From Oscillospiraceae bacterium (GTDB taxonomy: Bacteria > Bacillota > Clostridia > Oscillospirales > Ruminococcaceae): 13,365 nucleotides of DNA. The DNA is taken from assembly GCA_003516865.1 (NCBI GenBank), contig DPBR01000024.1:1-13365 (forward strand), read 5' to 3'. The translations under genes and the position numbers were made by a program. Numbering within the stretch: the stretch's first letter is position 1; the number at the start of each line of letters is the position of its first letter. Positions 1 to 7,954 of the stretch are shown in pieces. The notes beneath the pieces are model-generated. The model ran no database searches and was not told the origin of the DNA. It was given only the letters and a program-made list of their open reading frames with translations.

Positions 1-74
1 AGCGAAGCGACCGACTGAAGCGAAGCGTCCCCCGCCGGAGGCACTGGAGCGAAGCGACCGACTGAAGCGAAGCG
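1..74. repeat. 47-bp direct tandem repeat, one full and one partial copy
   Basis: A 27-bp sequence at 1-27 recurs exactly at 48-74, giving a period of 47 bp. Positions 28-47 hold a GC-rich spacer. Within each 27-mer the 9-mer AGCGAAGCG occurs twice, at 1-9, 19-27, 48-56 and 66-74. The array lies just downstream of the stop codon of the minus-strand ABC gene and is cut by the window edge, so its true copy number is unknown. It has no hairpin followed by a T-run, so it is not an obvious terminator. I infer an intergenic repeat, possibly dispersed in this genome. Confidence 0.85.
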
Positions 75-80
75 CCGCCT

Positions 81-1823
81 TTAACTGTTCCTGCTTTCAA
101 TCAGCTCCGCGTAAAAGCCGTGATGCTCCATAAGCTCCGCGTGCGTGCCTTGTTCCACGATATGTCCCGACTTCATCACAAGTATGCAATCCGCCTCGCG
201 TATCGTTGAAAGCCTATGCGCGACCACAAACGACGTTCTCCCTTTCATCATCAGGTCAAACGCGCTCTGAATTTTCAGCTCCGTTCTCGTATCAATTGAA
301 CTTGTCGCCTCGTCAAGTATCAGCATCGGCGGTAACGACAGCATTATCCTTGCAATCGACAGAAGCTGCCGCTGTCCCTGCGAAAGCTCAGCGTCATTCG
401 TGATAACCGTGTCATATCCCTGCGGCAGGCGTTTTATAAAGCTGTGCGCGTGCGCTTTTTTCGCCGCTTCGATTACTTCGTCAAGCGAAGCGTTCGGCTT
501 TCCGTAAGAAATATTCTCGCGTACCGTTCCCTTAAACACCCAAGTTTCCTGCAAAACTATTCCGTAACCCCGCCGCAGGCTGTCGCGCGTGACTTCCTTT
601 ATCGGATTTCCGTCAACGCGGATTTCTCCCCTCGTTACATCGTAAAACCGCATCAAAAGGTTAATCAGCGTTGTTTTTCCGCAGCCCGTAGGTCCTACAA
701 TCGCAATGTGCATTCCGTTCTTCACGCTCAGATTGAGGTTTTCGATAAGCGGCTTTTCCGGTACATACGAGAAATCAACGCCGTCAATTTCAACATTGCC
801 CTTGATATGCTCCGCGACAGCCTTGTCCGCGTCTGAACTTTCCGCGGGTACGTCAATCAGCGCGAATATTCTCGAAGCGGACGCAAGCGCGTTCTGAAGC
901 TCCGTCACTACGCCCGAAATCTCGTTGAACGGTTTTGTGTACTGGTTCGCGTACTGCAAAAAACAGCTCAAATCGCCGATTGTGAACCCGCCCGCCGCTA
1001 CTTTTACCGCCGAAAGCGCGCCGAAAACGCCCACTCCCGCGTAAACAAGCGCGTTTACAAACCTTGTGCAGGGGTTCGTCAGCGCGGAATAAAACTGCGC
1101 GCGCCTGCCGCATACGTTCAGCCGTTCGTTTATCTCGTTGAACTGCGCTTCGGCGGTTTCCTCGAAACTAAACGCCTTTACAAGCCGCTGAGCGCCGATG
1201 TTCTCGTCAATAAATCCCGTAAGCTCGCCCTTGATTGCCGACTGCTCGCGGAATTTGTTGAAGCAGAGCTTCGAGATTACCGCCGCAACCGCAAACGAAA
1301 GCGGCGTTATGCACACGACAACAAGCGTTATCTGCCAGTTCAGGCTCAGCATAAACACAAGCGTTCCGATTATCGTCACAACGCCCGTGAAAAGCTGCTG
1401 AAAGCCCTGTAAAAGTCCGTCGCTTACCGCGTCAACGTCGTTTACAACGCGCGATAAAATATCGCCGTGCGATTGAGCGTCAATATACGACAGCGGAAGC
1501 GCCTGCAAATGCGCGAAAATGTCCGTTCTGAGCTGCTTTACCGTTTTGTTCGTGATTTTGTTCGTTGCGAAGTACATAAGCCACTGGAGCAGCGCCACAA
1601 CGGGAATTATCACCGCTATGGTTATCAGAATGGGATACATTCTCACGAAATCAACGCCATCAGATGATATACAGTCAACCGCTCTGCCTATCAAAACCGT
1701 TGTGTACAGCGACAAAAGCACGCTTCCCGCAGCGCAGATTATGCTCAGAACAACAAGCCAGAGCTGCGGCTTTACATATCTCAAAATGCGCTTCAGAGCG
1801 CCTTTTTTGTTCGTTTTAGCCAT
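81..1823 (-). CDS. ABC exporter half-transporter, subunit with the consensus catalytic site (580 aa)
   Basis: This is an inner-membrane ATP-driven exporter subunit, one half of a heterodimer with the gene just upstream. An N-terminal exporter-type membrane domain (about residues 20-310, roughly six helices) precedes a nucleotide-binding domain. Visible motifs are Walker A GPTGCGKTT (377-385), Q-loop Gln425, signature LSQGQ (480-484), Walker B LILDE with catalytic Glu505, and H-loop His536. Its own Walker A, Walker B and His are intact, but its signature has Gln where LSGGQ has Gly. By family analogy with heterodimeric exporters (TM287/288, BmrCD, LmrCD types), that signature serves the degenerate site. 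The ATG start is preceded by GAGG at 1829-1832 (minus sense), and the gap to the upstream stop is 10 nt, so the two genes are surely one operon. The substrate cannot be told from sequence; drugs, peptides or lipids are all possible. Confidence 0.95.
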   Translation of the reverse strand: MAKTNKKGALKRILRYVKPQLWLVVLSIICAAGSVLLSLYTTVLIGRAVDCISSDGVDFVRMYPILITIAVIIPVVALLQWLMYFATNKITNKTVKQLRTDIFAHLQALPLSYIDAQSHGDILSRVVNDVDAVSDGLLQGFQQLFTGVVTIIGTLVFMLSLNWQITLVVVCITPLSFAVAAVISKLCFNKFREQSAIKGELTGFIDENIGAQRLVKAFSFEETAEAQFNEINERLNVCGRRAQFYSALTNPCTRFVNALVYAGVGVFGALSAVKVAAGGFTIGDLSCFLQYANQYTKPFNEISGVVTELQNALASASRIFALIDVPAESSDADKAVAEHIKGNVEIDGVDFSYVPEKPLIENLNLSVKNGMHIAIVGPTGCGKTTLINLLMRFYDVTRGEIRVDGNPIKEVTRDSLRRGYGIVLQETWVFKGTVRENISYGKPNASLDEVIEAAKKAHAHSFIKRLPQGYDTVITNDAELSQGQRQLLSIARIMLSLPPMLILDEATSSIDTRTELKIQSAFDLMMKGRTSFVVAHRLSTIREADCILVMKSGHIVEQGTHAELMEHHGFYAELIESRNS

Positions 1824-1833
1824 AATTACCTCG

Positions 1834-3555
1834 TTATTCCGAATAATCGCCCGTCGATTTGCAGATTTCTCTGTAAACCCCGCACGTTTTCAAAAGCTCG
1901 TCGTGCGTTCCTATTCCGACCGCCTGTCCGTCGTCGAGAACGATAATCTTGTCCGCGTGACGAATGGAATTAGGGCGCTGTGAGATGATTACGCAGGTTA
2001 TGTCAGCCATTTCGCCGAGCGCTTTTCGCAGCTTAGCATCGGTCGAATAGTCAAGCGCGGAGGAGCTGTCGTCAAAAATGATGATATCCGCGCCTTTCGC
2101 AACCGCTCTCGCAATCGCAAGACGCTGTTTCTGTCCGCCGGAAAAGTTCTTTCCGCCCTGAAGCACTTTCGCTTCAAGTCCGCCCTCAAGACCGTCCGTA
2201 AACTCCTTTGCCTGCGCCGTTTCAAGCGCCCTGTAAATCTGCTCGTCGGAAATATCCGTCCTTCCGAGAGTCATATTATAGCGCAAGGTTCCCGAAAGAA
2301 GCTCCGTCTTCTGCGGAACAACCGCAATTTTCGCGCGAAGCTCCTCGGCGGGATAATCGCGCACGTCCGCGCCGCCGATTTTCACCGCTCCGGAACTCAC
2401 GTCATAGAACCTGCCGAGAAGATTTGCGAGCGTCGTTTTTCCCGAACCCGTGCCGCCGATTATTCCCAGAGTTTCGCCTTTTTTCAGTGTAAACGAGATG
2501 TTTTCAAGCGAATTTTCTTCTCCGGAATATGAGAAATTCACCTTGTCAAACTCGACAAACGGCGCGTTTTCATCGGTTTTTGGTGAGGTTTCGGGATATT
2601 CGAGCGAGCTTTTCATCTCGAAAATCTCGTTTATTCTCGCCGAAGACGCCGCCGCTTTCGTGAATATCGTCACCAAATTCGCCACAACCACAAGCGCAAG
2701 CGAAATCTGCGTCATATAGTTTACAAGCGCGATAACTTTTCCCTGCGTAAGTCCGTCAATTCCCGCGTCAGTGAACCCGCCGCCAAGCCATACTATCAGC
2801 AGGTACGCGACGTTTACCGCAATGAAAATCGCAGGGTTCAGAACGGCGTTTATTCTGCCCGCTTTTACCGCGAACGCGCGGTATTCCTCCGCTTCCGCTT
2901 CAAAGCGCTCCTTTTCGTAATCCTGCCGCGCAAACGCTCTTACAACGCGCACTCCCGAAAGATTTTCACGCGTTATCCTCGATATCCCGTCAAGCGATTT
3001 CTGCTGCTTTTTGAACAGTTTTACGGTCGCTTTCATCACAGGCGTCATCACAAGCACAATCGCTGCCATCGCTCCGAAAAATATCAGCGACAGCCGCGGA
3101 CTTATCGAAAACGACATTATCGTAGCGCCGATTACCAGAAACGGCGCGCGCACAACCAGTCTTATCAGCATAGCCACGGCGGTCTGTACCTGATTTACGT
3201 CGTTTGTGATGCGCGTGACCATCGCCGCCGTTCCGAGCTTGTCCAGTTCTTTAAACGACAGCGTGTTTATGTGCGCGTACAAATCCGCGCGCAGCCGCGT
3301 TCCCACTCCCTGAGAGGCGACTGACGCCATATACTGACACACCAGCGCGAACCCAAGCCCGCATACCGCGAGTATTATCAGAATTATTCCGTGCCGCCAA
3401 ATATAGCTTTCATCGCCGTTTTTTATTCCGACGTCGATAATTTCCGCCATTACAAGCGGCACGATAAGCTCGAAAATCGCTTCCGTGAGCTTGCATATCG
3501 GTCCGATTGTGACGTTCAGCTTAAATTCTTTCAGGTATCTTGCCAACTTTATCAA
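1834..3555 (-). CDS. ABC exporter half-transporter, subunit with degenerate ATP site (573 aa)
   Basis: First gene of the exporter operon. The membrane domain covers about residues 15-305. The nucleotide-binding domain has Walker A GGTGSGKTT (367-375), Q-loop Gln415 and a canonical signature FSGGQ (471-475). Walker B reads IIIFDD with Asp496 in place of the catalytic Glu, and the switch His is replaced by Gln526 (ISQR). These two changes mark the weakly or non-hydrolysing half-site known from heterodimeric ABC exporters. The intact signature complements the partner's intact Walker A/B to form the one competent site. The start is TTG, supported by AAGGAG at 3565-3570 (minus sense) with a 9-nt spacer. 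A promoter lies at 3602-3630. The order, degenerate subunit first and consensus subunit second, and the 10-nt gap argue for stoichiometric production. Confidence 0.95.
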   Translation of the reverse strand: MIKLARYLKEFKLNVTIGPICKLTEAIFELIVPLVMAEIIDVGIKNGDESYIWRHGIILIILAVCGLGFALVCQYMASVASQGVGTRLRADLYAHINTLSFKELDKLGTAAMVTRITNDVNQVQTAVAMLIRLVVRAPFLVIGATIMSFSISPRLSLIFFGAMAAIVLVMTPVMKATVKLFKKQQKSLDGISRITRENLSGVRVVRAFARQDYEKERFEAEAEEYRAFAVKAGRINAVLNPAIFIAVNVAYLLIVWLGGGFTDAGIDGLTQGKVIALVNYMTQISLALVVVANLVTIFTKAAASSARINEIFEMKSSLEYPETSPKTDENAPFVEFDKVNFSYSGEENSLENISFTLKKGETLGIIGGTGSGKTTLANLLGRFYDVSSGAVKIGGADVRDYPAEELRAKIAVVPQKTELLSGTLRYNMTLGRTDISDEQIYRALETAQAKEFTDGLEGGLEAKVLQGGKNFSGGQKQRLAIARAVAKGADIIIFDDSSSALDYSTDAKLRKALGEMADITCVIISQRPNSIRHADKIIVLDDGQAVGIGTHDELLKTCGVYREICKSTGDYSE

Positions 3556-3601
3556 GTCTTTTTTCTCCTTTGTCTTATTTTCGCTGAAATCCGCAAATAT
3601 T

Positions 3602-3630
3602 ATTATAGTATATTTTACGCGTTTTGTAAA
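3602..3630 (-). promoter_or_regulatory. Sigma-A promoter of the ABC exporter operon
   Basis: On the minus strand TTTACA (3630-3625) and a perfect TATAAT (3607-3602) are separated by exactly 17 bp. The expected transcript start near 3595 leaves a leader of about 40 nt before the TTG start. It is back to back with the SDR promoter, only 9 bp separating the two -35 boxes, so a regulator bound here could affect both operons. Confidence 0.85.
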
Positions 3631-3639
3631 TATATTTCC

Positions 3640-3668
3640 TTGACTTTTTTGTGAAAATGCGGTAAAAT
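3640..3668 (+). promoter_or_regulatory. Sigma-A promoter of the SDR-thioesterase operon
   Basis: TTGACT (3640-3645) and TAAAAT (3663-3668) are separated by 17 bp on the plus strand. The start of transcription would fall near 3675, about 25 nt before the SDR start codon. Confidence 0.8.
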
Positions 3669-3700
3669 ATTAATATACAAGTAAAGAACGGAGGCATAAT

Positions 3701-4468
3701 ATGATTGCACTTGTTACGGGAGCGAGTTCGGGTATCGGCCGCGAAATCGCGAGAAGTCTTGCTATGCATGGAATTAACGTTATTATTACCGCAAGACGCA
3801 GGGAAAGACTCGACGAGCTGAAAAAAGAACTCGTCGGCGCTTATGGCGTGAAGGTTCTTTGCATTGCGGCGGATTTATCGGACGAAAAGCAGGTTTTCGA
3901 GCTTTATAAGCGCGTTAAAAAGTATAAAATAGATATTCTTATAAACAACGCGGGATTCGGCGTTTACGGCGGCTTCGCCGAAAGCAGCCTTGAGCGTGAA
4001 ACGGAAATGCTCGCGGTAAATATCCGCGCGTTTCATATCCTTTTCAAGCTCTTTCTGCGCGATTTCAGAATCCGCGGCTGCGGTTATATCCTCAATACCG
4101 CGAGCGCCGCGGGATTTATTCCCGGACCGTATTTCGCTTCGTATTACGCGAGCAAGGCTTATGTTGTCCGCTTAACGCAGGCGGTCGCCGAGGAGCTTCG
4201 CCGTGAAAAAAGCGGCGTTCACCTCTCAATGCTTTGTCCCGGACCCGTTAAAACCGAGTTCGGAGAAAACGCAAACATTCGTTTCCTGACGCCGATGTAT
4301 TCGCCCTCGAAGCTTGCCGAACACGCCGTTCGCGAAATGTTCGGCGGCAAGCTTATGATTACCGAAAACAAGCTTTCAAGCGCGGCTCTTTATGCGGCAA
4401 AGCTTATTCCCGATTGCATTATGGCGTATTTTACCGCGATTTTTCAGGCAAAGCGCAAGATGAAGTGA
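3701..4468 (+). CDS. Classical short-chain dehydrogenase/reductase (255 aa)
   Basis: NAD(P)-dependent oxidoreductase of the classical SDR family, closest in style to the DltE/YqjQ-like group (COG0300 type). The Rossmann fold starts at residue 2, with the cofactor motif TGASSGIG (6-13), NNAG (82-85), Asn107, catalytic Ser135, and the YxxxK pair Tyr148/Lys152. A CPGPVKT segment (179-185) fits the family's post-catalytic loop. Arginines right after the second strand (TARRR, 30-34) suggest NADPH preference. The C-terminal 40 residues are hydrophobic and basic and could touch a membrane. GGAGG (3690-3694) with a 6-nt spacer supports the ATG. The stop is 10 nt before a thioesterase gene, so the pair probably acts on an acyl or lipid-type substrate. 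The actual substrate is not determinable. Confidence 0.93.
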   Translation: MIALVTGASSGIGREIARSLAMHGINVIITARRRERLDELKKELVGAYGVKVLCIAADLSDEKQVFELYKRVKKYKIDILINNAGFGVYGGFAESSLERETEMLAVNIRAFHILFKLFLRDFRIRGCGYILNTASAAGFIPGPYFASYYASKAYVVRLTQAVAEELRREKSGVHLSMLCPGPVKTEFGENANIRFLTPMYSPSKLAEHAVREMFGGKLMITENKLSSAALYAAKLIPDCIMAYFTAIFQAKRKMK

Positions 4469-4478
4469 CGGAGGAATT

Positions 4479-4907
4479 ATGCCAAACTGCACAAAACTGA
4501 CCGTTCGCTATGCCGAAACTGATAAAATGGGCGTCGTTCATCACGCGGTTTATCCCGTCTGGTTTGAAATGGCGCGCACGGACTATATAAAAGCCCTCGG
4601 AACAAGCTACGCGAAAATGGAAGAGGACGGCGTTATGCTGCCCGTGGCGGGGATTACCTGCAAATACAGACAGCCCGCGAAATATGACGATGAAATCACC
4701 GTTTCCGTCAGGATAACGCGGCTTAACGCGGCGAGAATTGAGTTTTACTATGAGGCGGTTCTCCCAAGCGGCGCGGTAGCCTGCGAGGGAACAAGCTCTC
4801 ACGCTTTCGTCGACGGGGAAACGTTCCGCCCGATTAACTTCAAGAAGCGAAATCCCGAATTTTTCGCGATTTTGGAGAAATGCGCTGCGGAAGATATGGC
4901 GGAATAG
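4479..4907 (+). CDS. YbgC/FadM-type acyl-CoA thioesterase, hot-dog fold (142 aa)
   Basis: Predicted cytoplasmic thioesterase hydrolysing acyl-CoA (or acyl-ACP) esters, 4HBT family. The family motif is visible near the N terminus: RYAETDKMGVVHH (10-22), with presumed catalytic Asp15 and the following GVVHHAVYPVWFEMAR run containing the Tyr and Trp-Phe-Glu typical of YbgC/FadM. The length of 142 aa is normal for a single hot-dog domain. GGAGG (4470-4474) sits between the SDR stop and this ATG, 4 nt from the start, so translation follows directly from the upstream gene. A 12-bp-stem terminator follows the stop. Tol-Pal genes, the usual neighbours of proteobacterial ybgC, are absent, so a housekeeping or lipid-related role with the SDR is an inference only. 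Confidence 0.92.
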   Translation: MPNCTKLTVRYAETDKMGVVHHAVYPVWFEMARTDYIKALGTSYAKMEEDGVMLPVAGITCKYRQPAKYDDEITVSVRITRLNAARIEFYYEAVLPSGAVACEGTSSHAFVDGETFRPINFKKRNPEFFAILEKCAAEDMAE

Positions 4908-4914
4908 ACCGGCG

Positions 4915-4948
4915 AAGCCGCTCTCGATAACGAGAGCGGCTTTGATTT
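4915..4948 (+). terminator. Rho-independent terminator between convergent thioesterase gene and smpB
   Basis: A perfect 12-bp stem (4915-4926 with 4931-4942) closes a 4-base ATAA loop, followed on the plus strand by TTTGATTT. It fills most of the 39-nt convergent gap. The minus-strand side also follows the smpB stop immediately, but its tail is less T-rich, so it is mainly a plus-strand terminator and perhaps a bidirectional one. Confidence 0.9.
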
Positions 4949-5402
4949 ATCTGTTTCTTTCCTTTATTGCGCGGTCTATGGTTCGCTCGGCGTCGCGCTT
5001 TGCGGACGTTTCGCGCTTGTCGTAAAGCTTTTTGCCCTTGCAAAGCCCCACTTGTATCTTCACGCGGCTGTCCTTGAAATACATCGAAATCGGTATCAGC
5101 GTGTAGCCGCCCTGCTTGACCTGCCCGAAAAGCTTCAAAATCTCCTTTTTGTGCAGCAGAAGCCGCCTTACGCGATAGGGGTCGCGGTTGAAGATATTTC
5201 CTTTTTCATACGGCGAAATGTGCATTCCGCGGATAAACGCTTCTCCGTTGTCAATCGAAATCCACGAATCTTTCAAATTCACGCCGCCCGCGCGTATTGA
5301 TTTAACCTCTGTGCCGAAAAGCTCAATTCCCGCTTCAAGGCTCTCTATTATAAAGTATTCGTGGCGAGCCTGTCTGTTTTCGGCAATTGTTTTTGTGTTC
5401 AT
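4947..5402 (-). CDS. smpB: SsrA-binding protein SmpB (151 aa)
   Basis: Partner of tmRNA in trans-translation: it binds the tRNA-like end of tmRNA and brings it to stalled ribosomes. The sequence is a full-length SmpB. It has the N-terminal segment with NRQARHEYFI (9-18), the conserved GIELFGTEVKSIR (25-37) with GGVNLKDSW following, HISPYEKGN (61-69), and the basic C-terminal tail containing KGKKLYDKRE (122-131), which enters the mRNA channel. GGAGG just upstream of the ATG supports the start. It lies only 12 nt downstream of a secreted dockerin-protein gene with no terminator between, so at least part of its transcription probably reads through from that gene. In many Firmicutes smpB instead follows rnr (RNase R), which is not here. 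No ssrA gene was recognised in the window. Confidence 0.97.
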   Translation of the reverse strand: MNTKTIAENRQARHEYFIIESLEAGIELFGTEVKSIRAGGVNLKDSWISIDNGEAFIRGMHISPYEKGNIFNRDPYRVRRLLLHKKEILKLFGQVKQGGYTLIPISMYFKDSRVKIQVGLCKGKKLYDKRETSAKRDAERTIDRAIKERNR

Positions 5403-5414
5403 TGTTCCTCCGTG

Positions 5415-7712
5415 TTATATGACGCTTGCTTTCAGAATGAGAAGCGCGTCAACTGCATTCGTATATCCGTCGCCGTTTATATCCGCAACGTTTATGCCCG
5501 TAACTCCGACTCCAAACGCTTTTTCCGATTCCTGACCTGATTCGGGATTGCCGTTTACCTGCTCCTTTTCGCCGGTCTTTTTGTCGGAAGAGGTTGTTTT
5601 GTCTTTATCGGAACTGTTGGTCTTATCCGCCTTATCCGTTGAAGCGGGCTTGCTTGCGGCGGCGGAAACGCTGTATCTCAGCACGGAAAGCGCGTCTATC
5701 GCATTTACATAGCCGTCGTCGTTTACATCGCCCATTACCGTTATAACATATTCTGCGCCGTTCGGCGATGAAACGCTCATTCCCGTTTTAACGCGGTCTG
5801 CGCTCGAAACCGCCTTTCCGTCCGCGTCATAGACCGTTACGCCGCTTCCGTATTTGAACAGATTTTTGAAGCTTCCCGCGTTATAGCCCGAATTTTTCAG
5901 AGGAACTATAATCGTGTGCTTGTCCGCGTCAATTGTCAGCTTGTCCGAAGAAAGCCCGTATCTTTGCAGAACCGTGCTTATATAGTATGTTCCGCCCTCG
6001 GAAACGGGAATGGAAGCCGCGCCGTTCTTTACCGTAACCTCGCTCATAAATTCGCCCGACGAGCCGCCCCATTTATAAAGGTAATACGTTCCGTCGACGA
6101 ATTTGTCGGATACGTTTATTGACAGAATTCCTTTTCCGGGAAATTCTCCCGCCTGTTCCGTTGAAAACGCCAGATATCCGCCCGCACGTCCGCTTTCGAT
6201 AAGAATTGAGTCCTCGCCTGTCGGAGTATCGGTTGTTTCGGGATTGAAGTCCGCAGGCGCGGTCAGATTTGTTCCGGTAAATCTCCATTCATAGCTTCTT
6301 CCGCCGCGCGTTATGCCTTTCGCGGAAACGGACTTGTTTTCGCCGAAAATCTTTTCAAAATCAATTTTCGGGATTATATCGGGCGCGGAAAGCCGCGTCT
6401 TTTCAAGACCTTTCTGCGCGTTCTGGAAAGAGAGAATTGCGCTTTTTGCCGAAGAAAGCGTTGCGTCCGCGTCCGCCGCAATCTCGGTTATCTTCTCAAC
6501 AGCTCTTTGCAGACTGTTCCACGAATCGGGAGTGTAATTCTCCTCCTTGTACGTCTTGCCGACTGCCGTAAGGTCGGTCAGAACCTTTTTCGTGTTTGCG
6601 TCTATTCCCAAAACCAGCGACCTATTTGCGGCGTCAAGCTGCTCAAGCGCCGCTTTCAGCATATCGGCGTTCGAATTAGGATAGTCGAAAATGCTCTGCG
6701 CGGTTTTTTGCGCGGTTTCAAAGTTCGTCCAGCTTCTCGCCGTGTAAAGCGTTTTGTCAAGACCCCCAACCTCGCTCAGAAGCGTTTCAAGGCGCGCTTT
6801 CGCCGTCGTGGGGCTGCTTCCGTCGAGGAGAAATACTTTTATCGTCGCTTTAGTATTGTCGTTTTTCTTGTCGTCAAACAGGCGAACCGTTATCGTGACA
6901 TAAGAATAGCTTTCGCTTGCGGAAATGCAGCCGTTTTCGTCAAGCTTGTCGGAAAGCCCGAAATCCTCGATTTTAAGCGGGTAATTCCAATGCGGGTCCT
7001 CGCCGTAATCATACGCGGGATATTCGGGGTCATAGATGAATTTCGGCAGAGCGCTTCCGTTGTCGAGAACAATGTCCTCGAGTATTCGGTTTTTCAGCGC
7101 GTTTACGTCCACTTCTTCGCCGTTCATAAAGTAATAAACGGGAGTCTGAGCCTTTATCGAACGCTGATTTTCCGTTCCTATGAAATTGTGGTCTATGTAC
7201 TTCTTTCCGATGCTGTCGAGAACATACCACGAGGGAACGCTCGTAAGATAGTTATAGCTTAAATCAAGCCTGTCCAGCTTCTTCAGCGCGCGCAGGTCAA
7301 GCTTGCTTACATTTTCCGTGTTTTGAAGATAATTGTTCGACAGGTCGAGCGAGCGCAGATTTGTCATATATTTCAAGCAAAGCGGTATGTCCTCAAGCTC
7401 CATTTTGCTGAGATTGAGCGTTGTGATTTTCAGCAGGTCGCCGTAGGTTATCTCGTCGAAATCCTTTCTGCAAGCCTTCTCAAACACTTCAAGAAGCTTG
7501 TCCTGAACGTCGGCGTCATTATCCGTGTCAAAGTCGTCGCTCGCATAGTCTCTGTAAATCACATCGTCAAGACGATGCTGCTTGTCGAACGTGTATTCTT
7601 TGTCTGCCGCAAACGCGCTTACGGAAAGCGGCAGAACCGCCGTCCCCGCAGCAACGGATGCCGCGCACAGCCAAGACGTTATTATCGCAACAATTTTTTT
7701 CCTGTTTTTCAC
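5415..7712 (-). CDS. Secreted LRR and dockerin-repeat surface protein (765 aa)
   Basis: Exported protein of unknown binding target. In order: a Sec signal peptide (basic KNRKK, hydrophobic core about 8-30, likely cleavage after AFA or AFAA near 35-36); an aspartate-rich stretch (45-70); about three leucine-rich repeats (94-165, LRSLDLSNNYL at 119-129 and LDRLDLSYNYL at 146-156); a beta-rich segment; two FIVAR-like helical repeats (about 305-367 and 375-438); a beta-rich region (470-600); and two dockerin-type calcium loops at 662-673 (GDVNDDGYVN) and 744-755 (ADINGDGYTN). The two loops are separated by a Ser/Thr/Lys/Asp linker. The start is GTG, preceded by AAAGGAAG with an 8-nt spacer. A promoter with TATAAT lies at 7753-7781. 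No catalytic domain is recognised, so adhesion, scaffold attachment or a structural role is more likely than hydrolysis. smpB follows after 12 nt. Confidence 0.9.
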   Translation of the reverse strand: MKNRKKIVAIITSWLCAASVAAGTAVLPLSVSAFAADKEYTFDKQHRLDDVIYRDYASDDFDTDNDADVQDKLLEVFEKACRKDFDEITYGDLLKITTLNLSKMELEDIPLCLKYMTNLRSLDLSNNYLQNTENVSKLDLRALKKLDRLDLSYNYLTSVPSWYVLDSIGKKYIDHNFIGTENQRSIKAQTPVYYFMNGEEVDVNALKNRILEDIVLDNGSALPKFIYDPEYPAYDYGEDPHWNYPLKIEDFGLSDKLDENGCISASESYSYVTITVRLFDDKKNDNTKATIKVFLLDGSSPTTAKARLETLLSEVGGLDKTLYTARSWTNFETAQKTAQSIFDYPNSNADMLKAALEQLDAANRSLVLGIDANTKKVLTDLTAVGKTYKEENYTPDSWNSLQRAVEKITEIAADADATLSSAKSAILSFQNAQKGLEKTRLSAPDIIPKIDFEKIFGENKSVSAKGITRGGRSYEWRFTGTNLTAPADFNPETTDTPTGEDSILIESGRAGGYLAFSTEQAGEFPGKGILSINVSDKFVDGTYYLYKWGGSSGEFMSEVTVKNGAASIPVSEGGTYYISTVLQRYGLSSDKLTIDADKHTIIVPLKNSGYNAGSFKNLFKYGSGVTVYDADGKAVSSADRVKTGMSVSSPNGAEYVITVMGDVNDDGYVNAIDALSVLRYSVSAAASKPASTDKADKTNSSDKDKTTSSDKKTGEKEQVNGNPESGQESEKAFGVGVTGINVADINGDGYTNAVDALLILKASVI

Positions 7713-7752
7713 AATATTTACTTCCTTTCTTCAAAAGGCTTATACACATTAA

Positions 7753-7781
7753 ATTATAACACACTTTTAACGGTTTTACAA
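7753..7781 (-). promoter_or_regulatory. Promoter of the dockerin-protein/smpB transcript
   Basis: On the minus strand TTGTAA (7781-7776) and TATAAT (7758-7753) are 17 bp apart, and a TG at the extended -10 position precedes TATAAT. Transcription would begin near 7746, leaving a leader of about 34 nt before the GTG start. Confidence 0.8.
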
Positions 7782-7954
7782 GAGGATTTTGCTTGATTTG
7801 CGCCGTTTTTTGCCGTATTAACCGCTCTTCGTGATTTTTGGAAGCGGCGGGCTCGATTTTGAAAGAAAAATTGTGCATTATTAACGCAAGGCGCGTTTTC
7901 GGAGAAGGTTTTTTGCATATTATGCCGATTTTTTGCAGGATTAAGAAAAATCGC

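Noticed and set aside
1..80. CRISPR array at the left edge
   Set aside because: The 27-bp repeats flank a 20-bp GC-rich spacer, but each repeat contains internal sub-repeats, only two copies are seen, and there are no cas genes. It reads as a tandem minisatellite.
6507..7262. Plus-strand 251-codon open frame opposite the dockerin-protein gene
   Set aside because: It lies wholly antisense to a convincing gene, has no ribosome binding site worth the name, and its composition (Arg/Val-rich, no domains) is that of a shadow frame.
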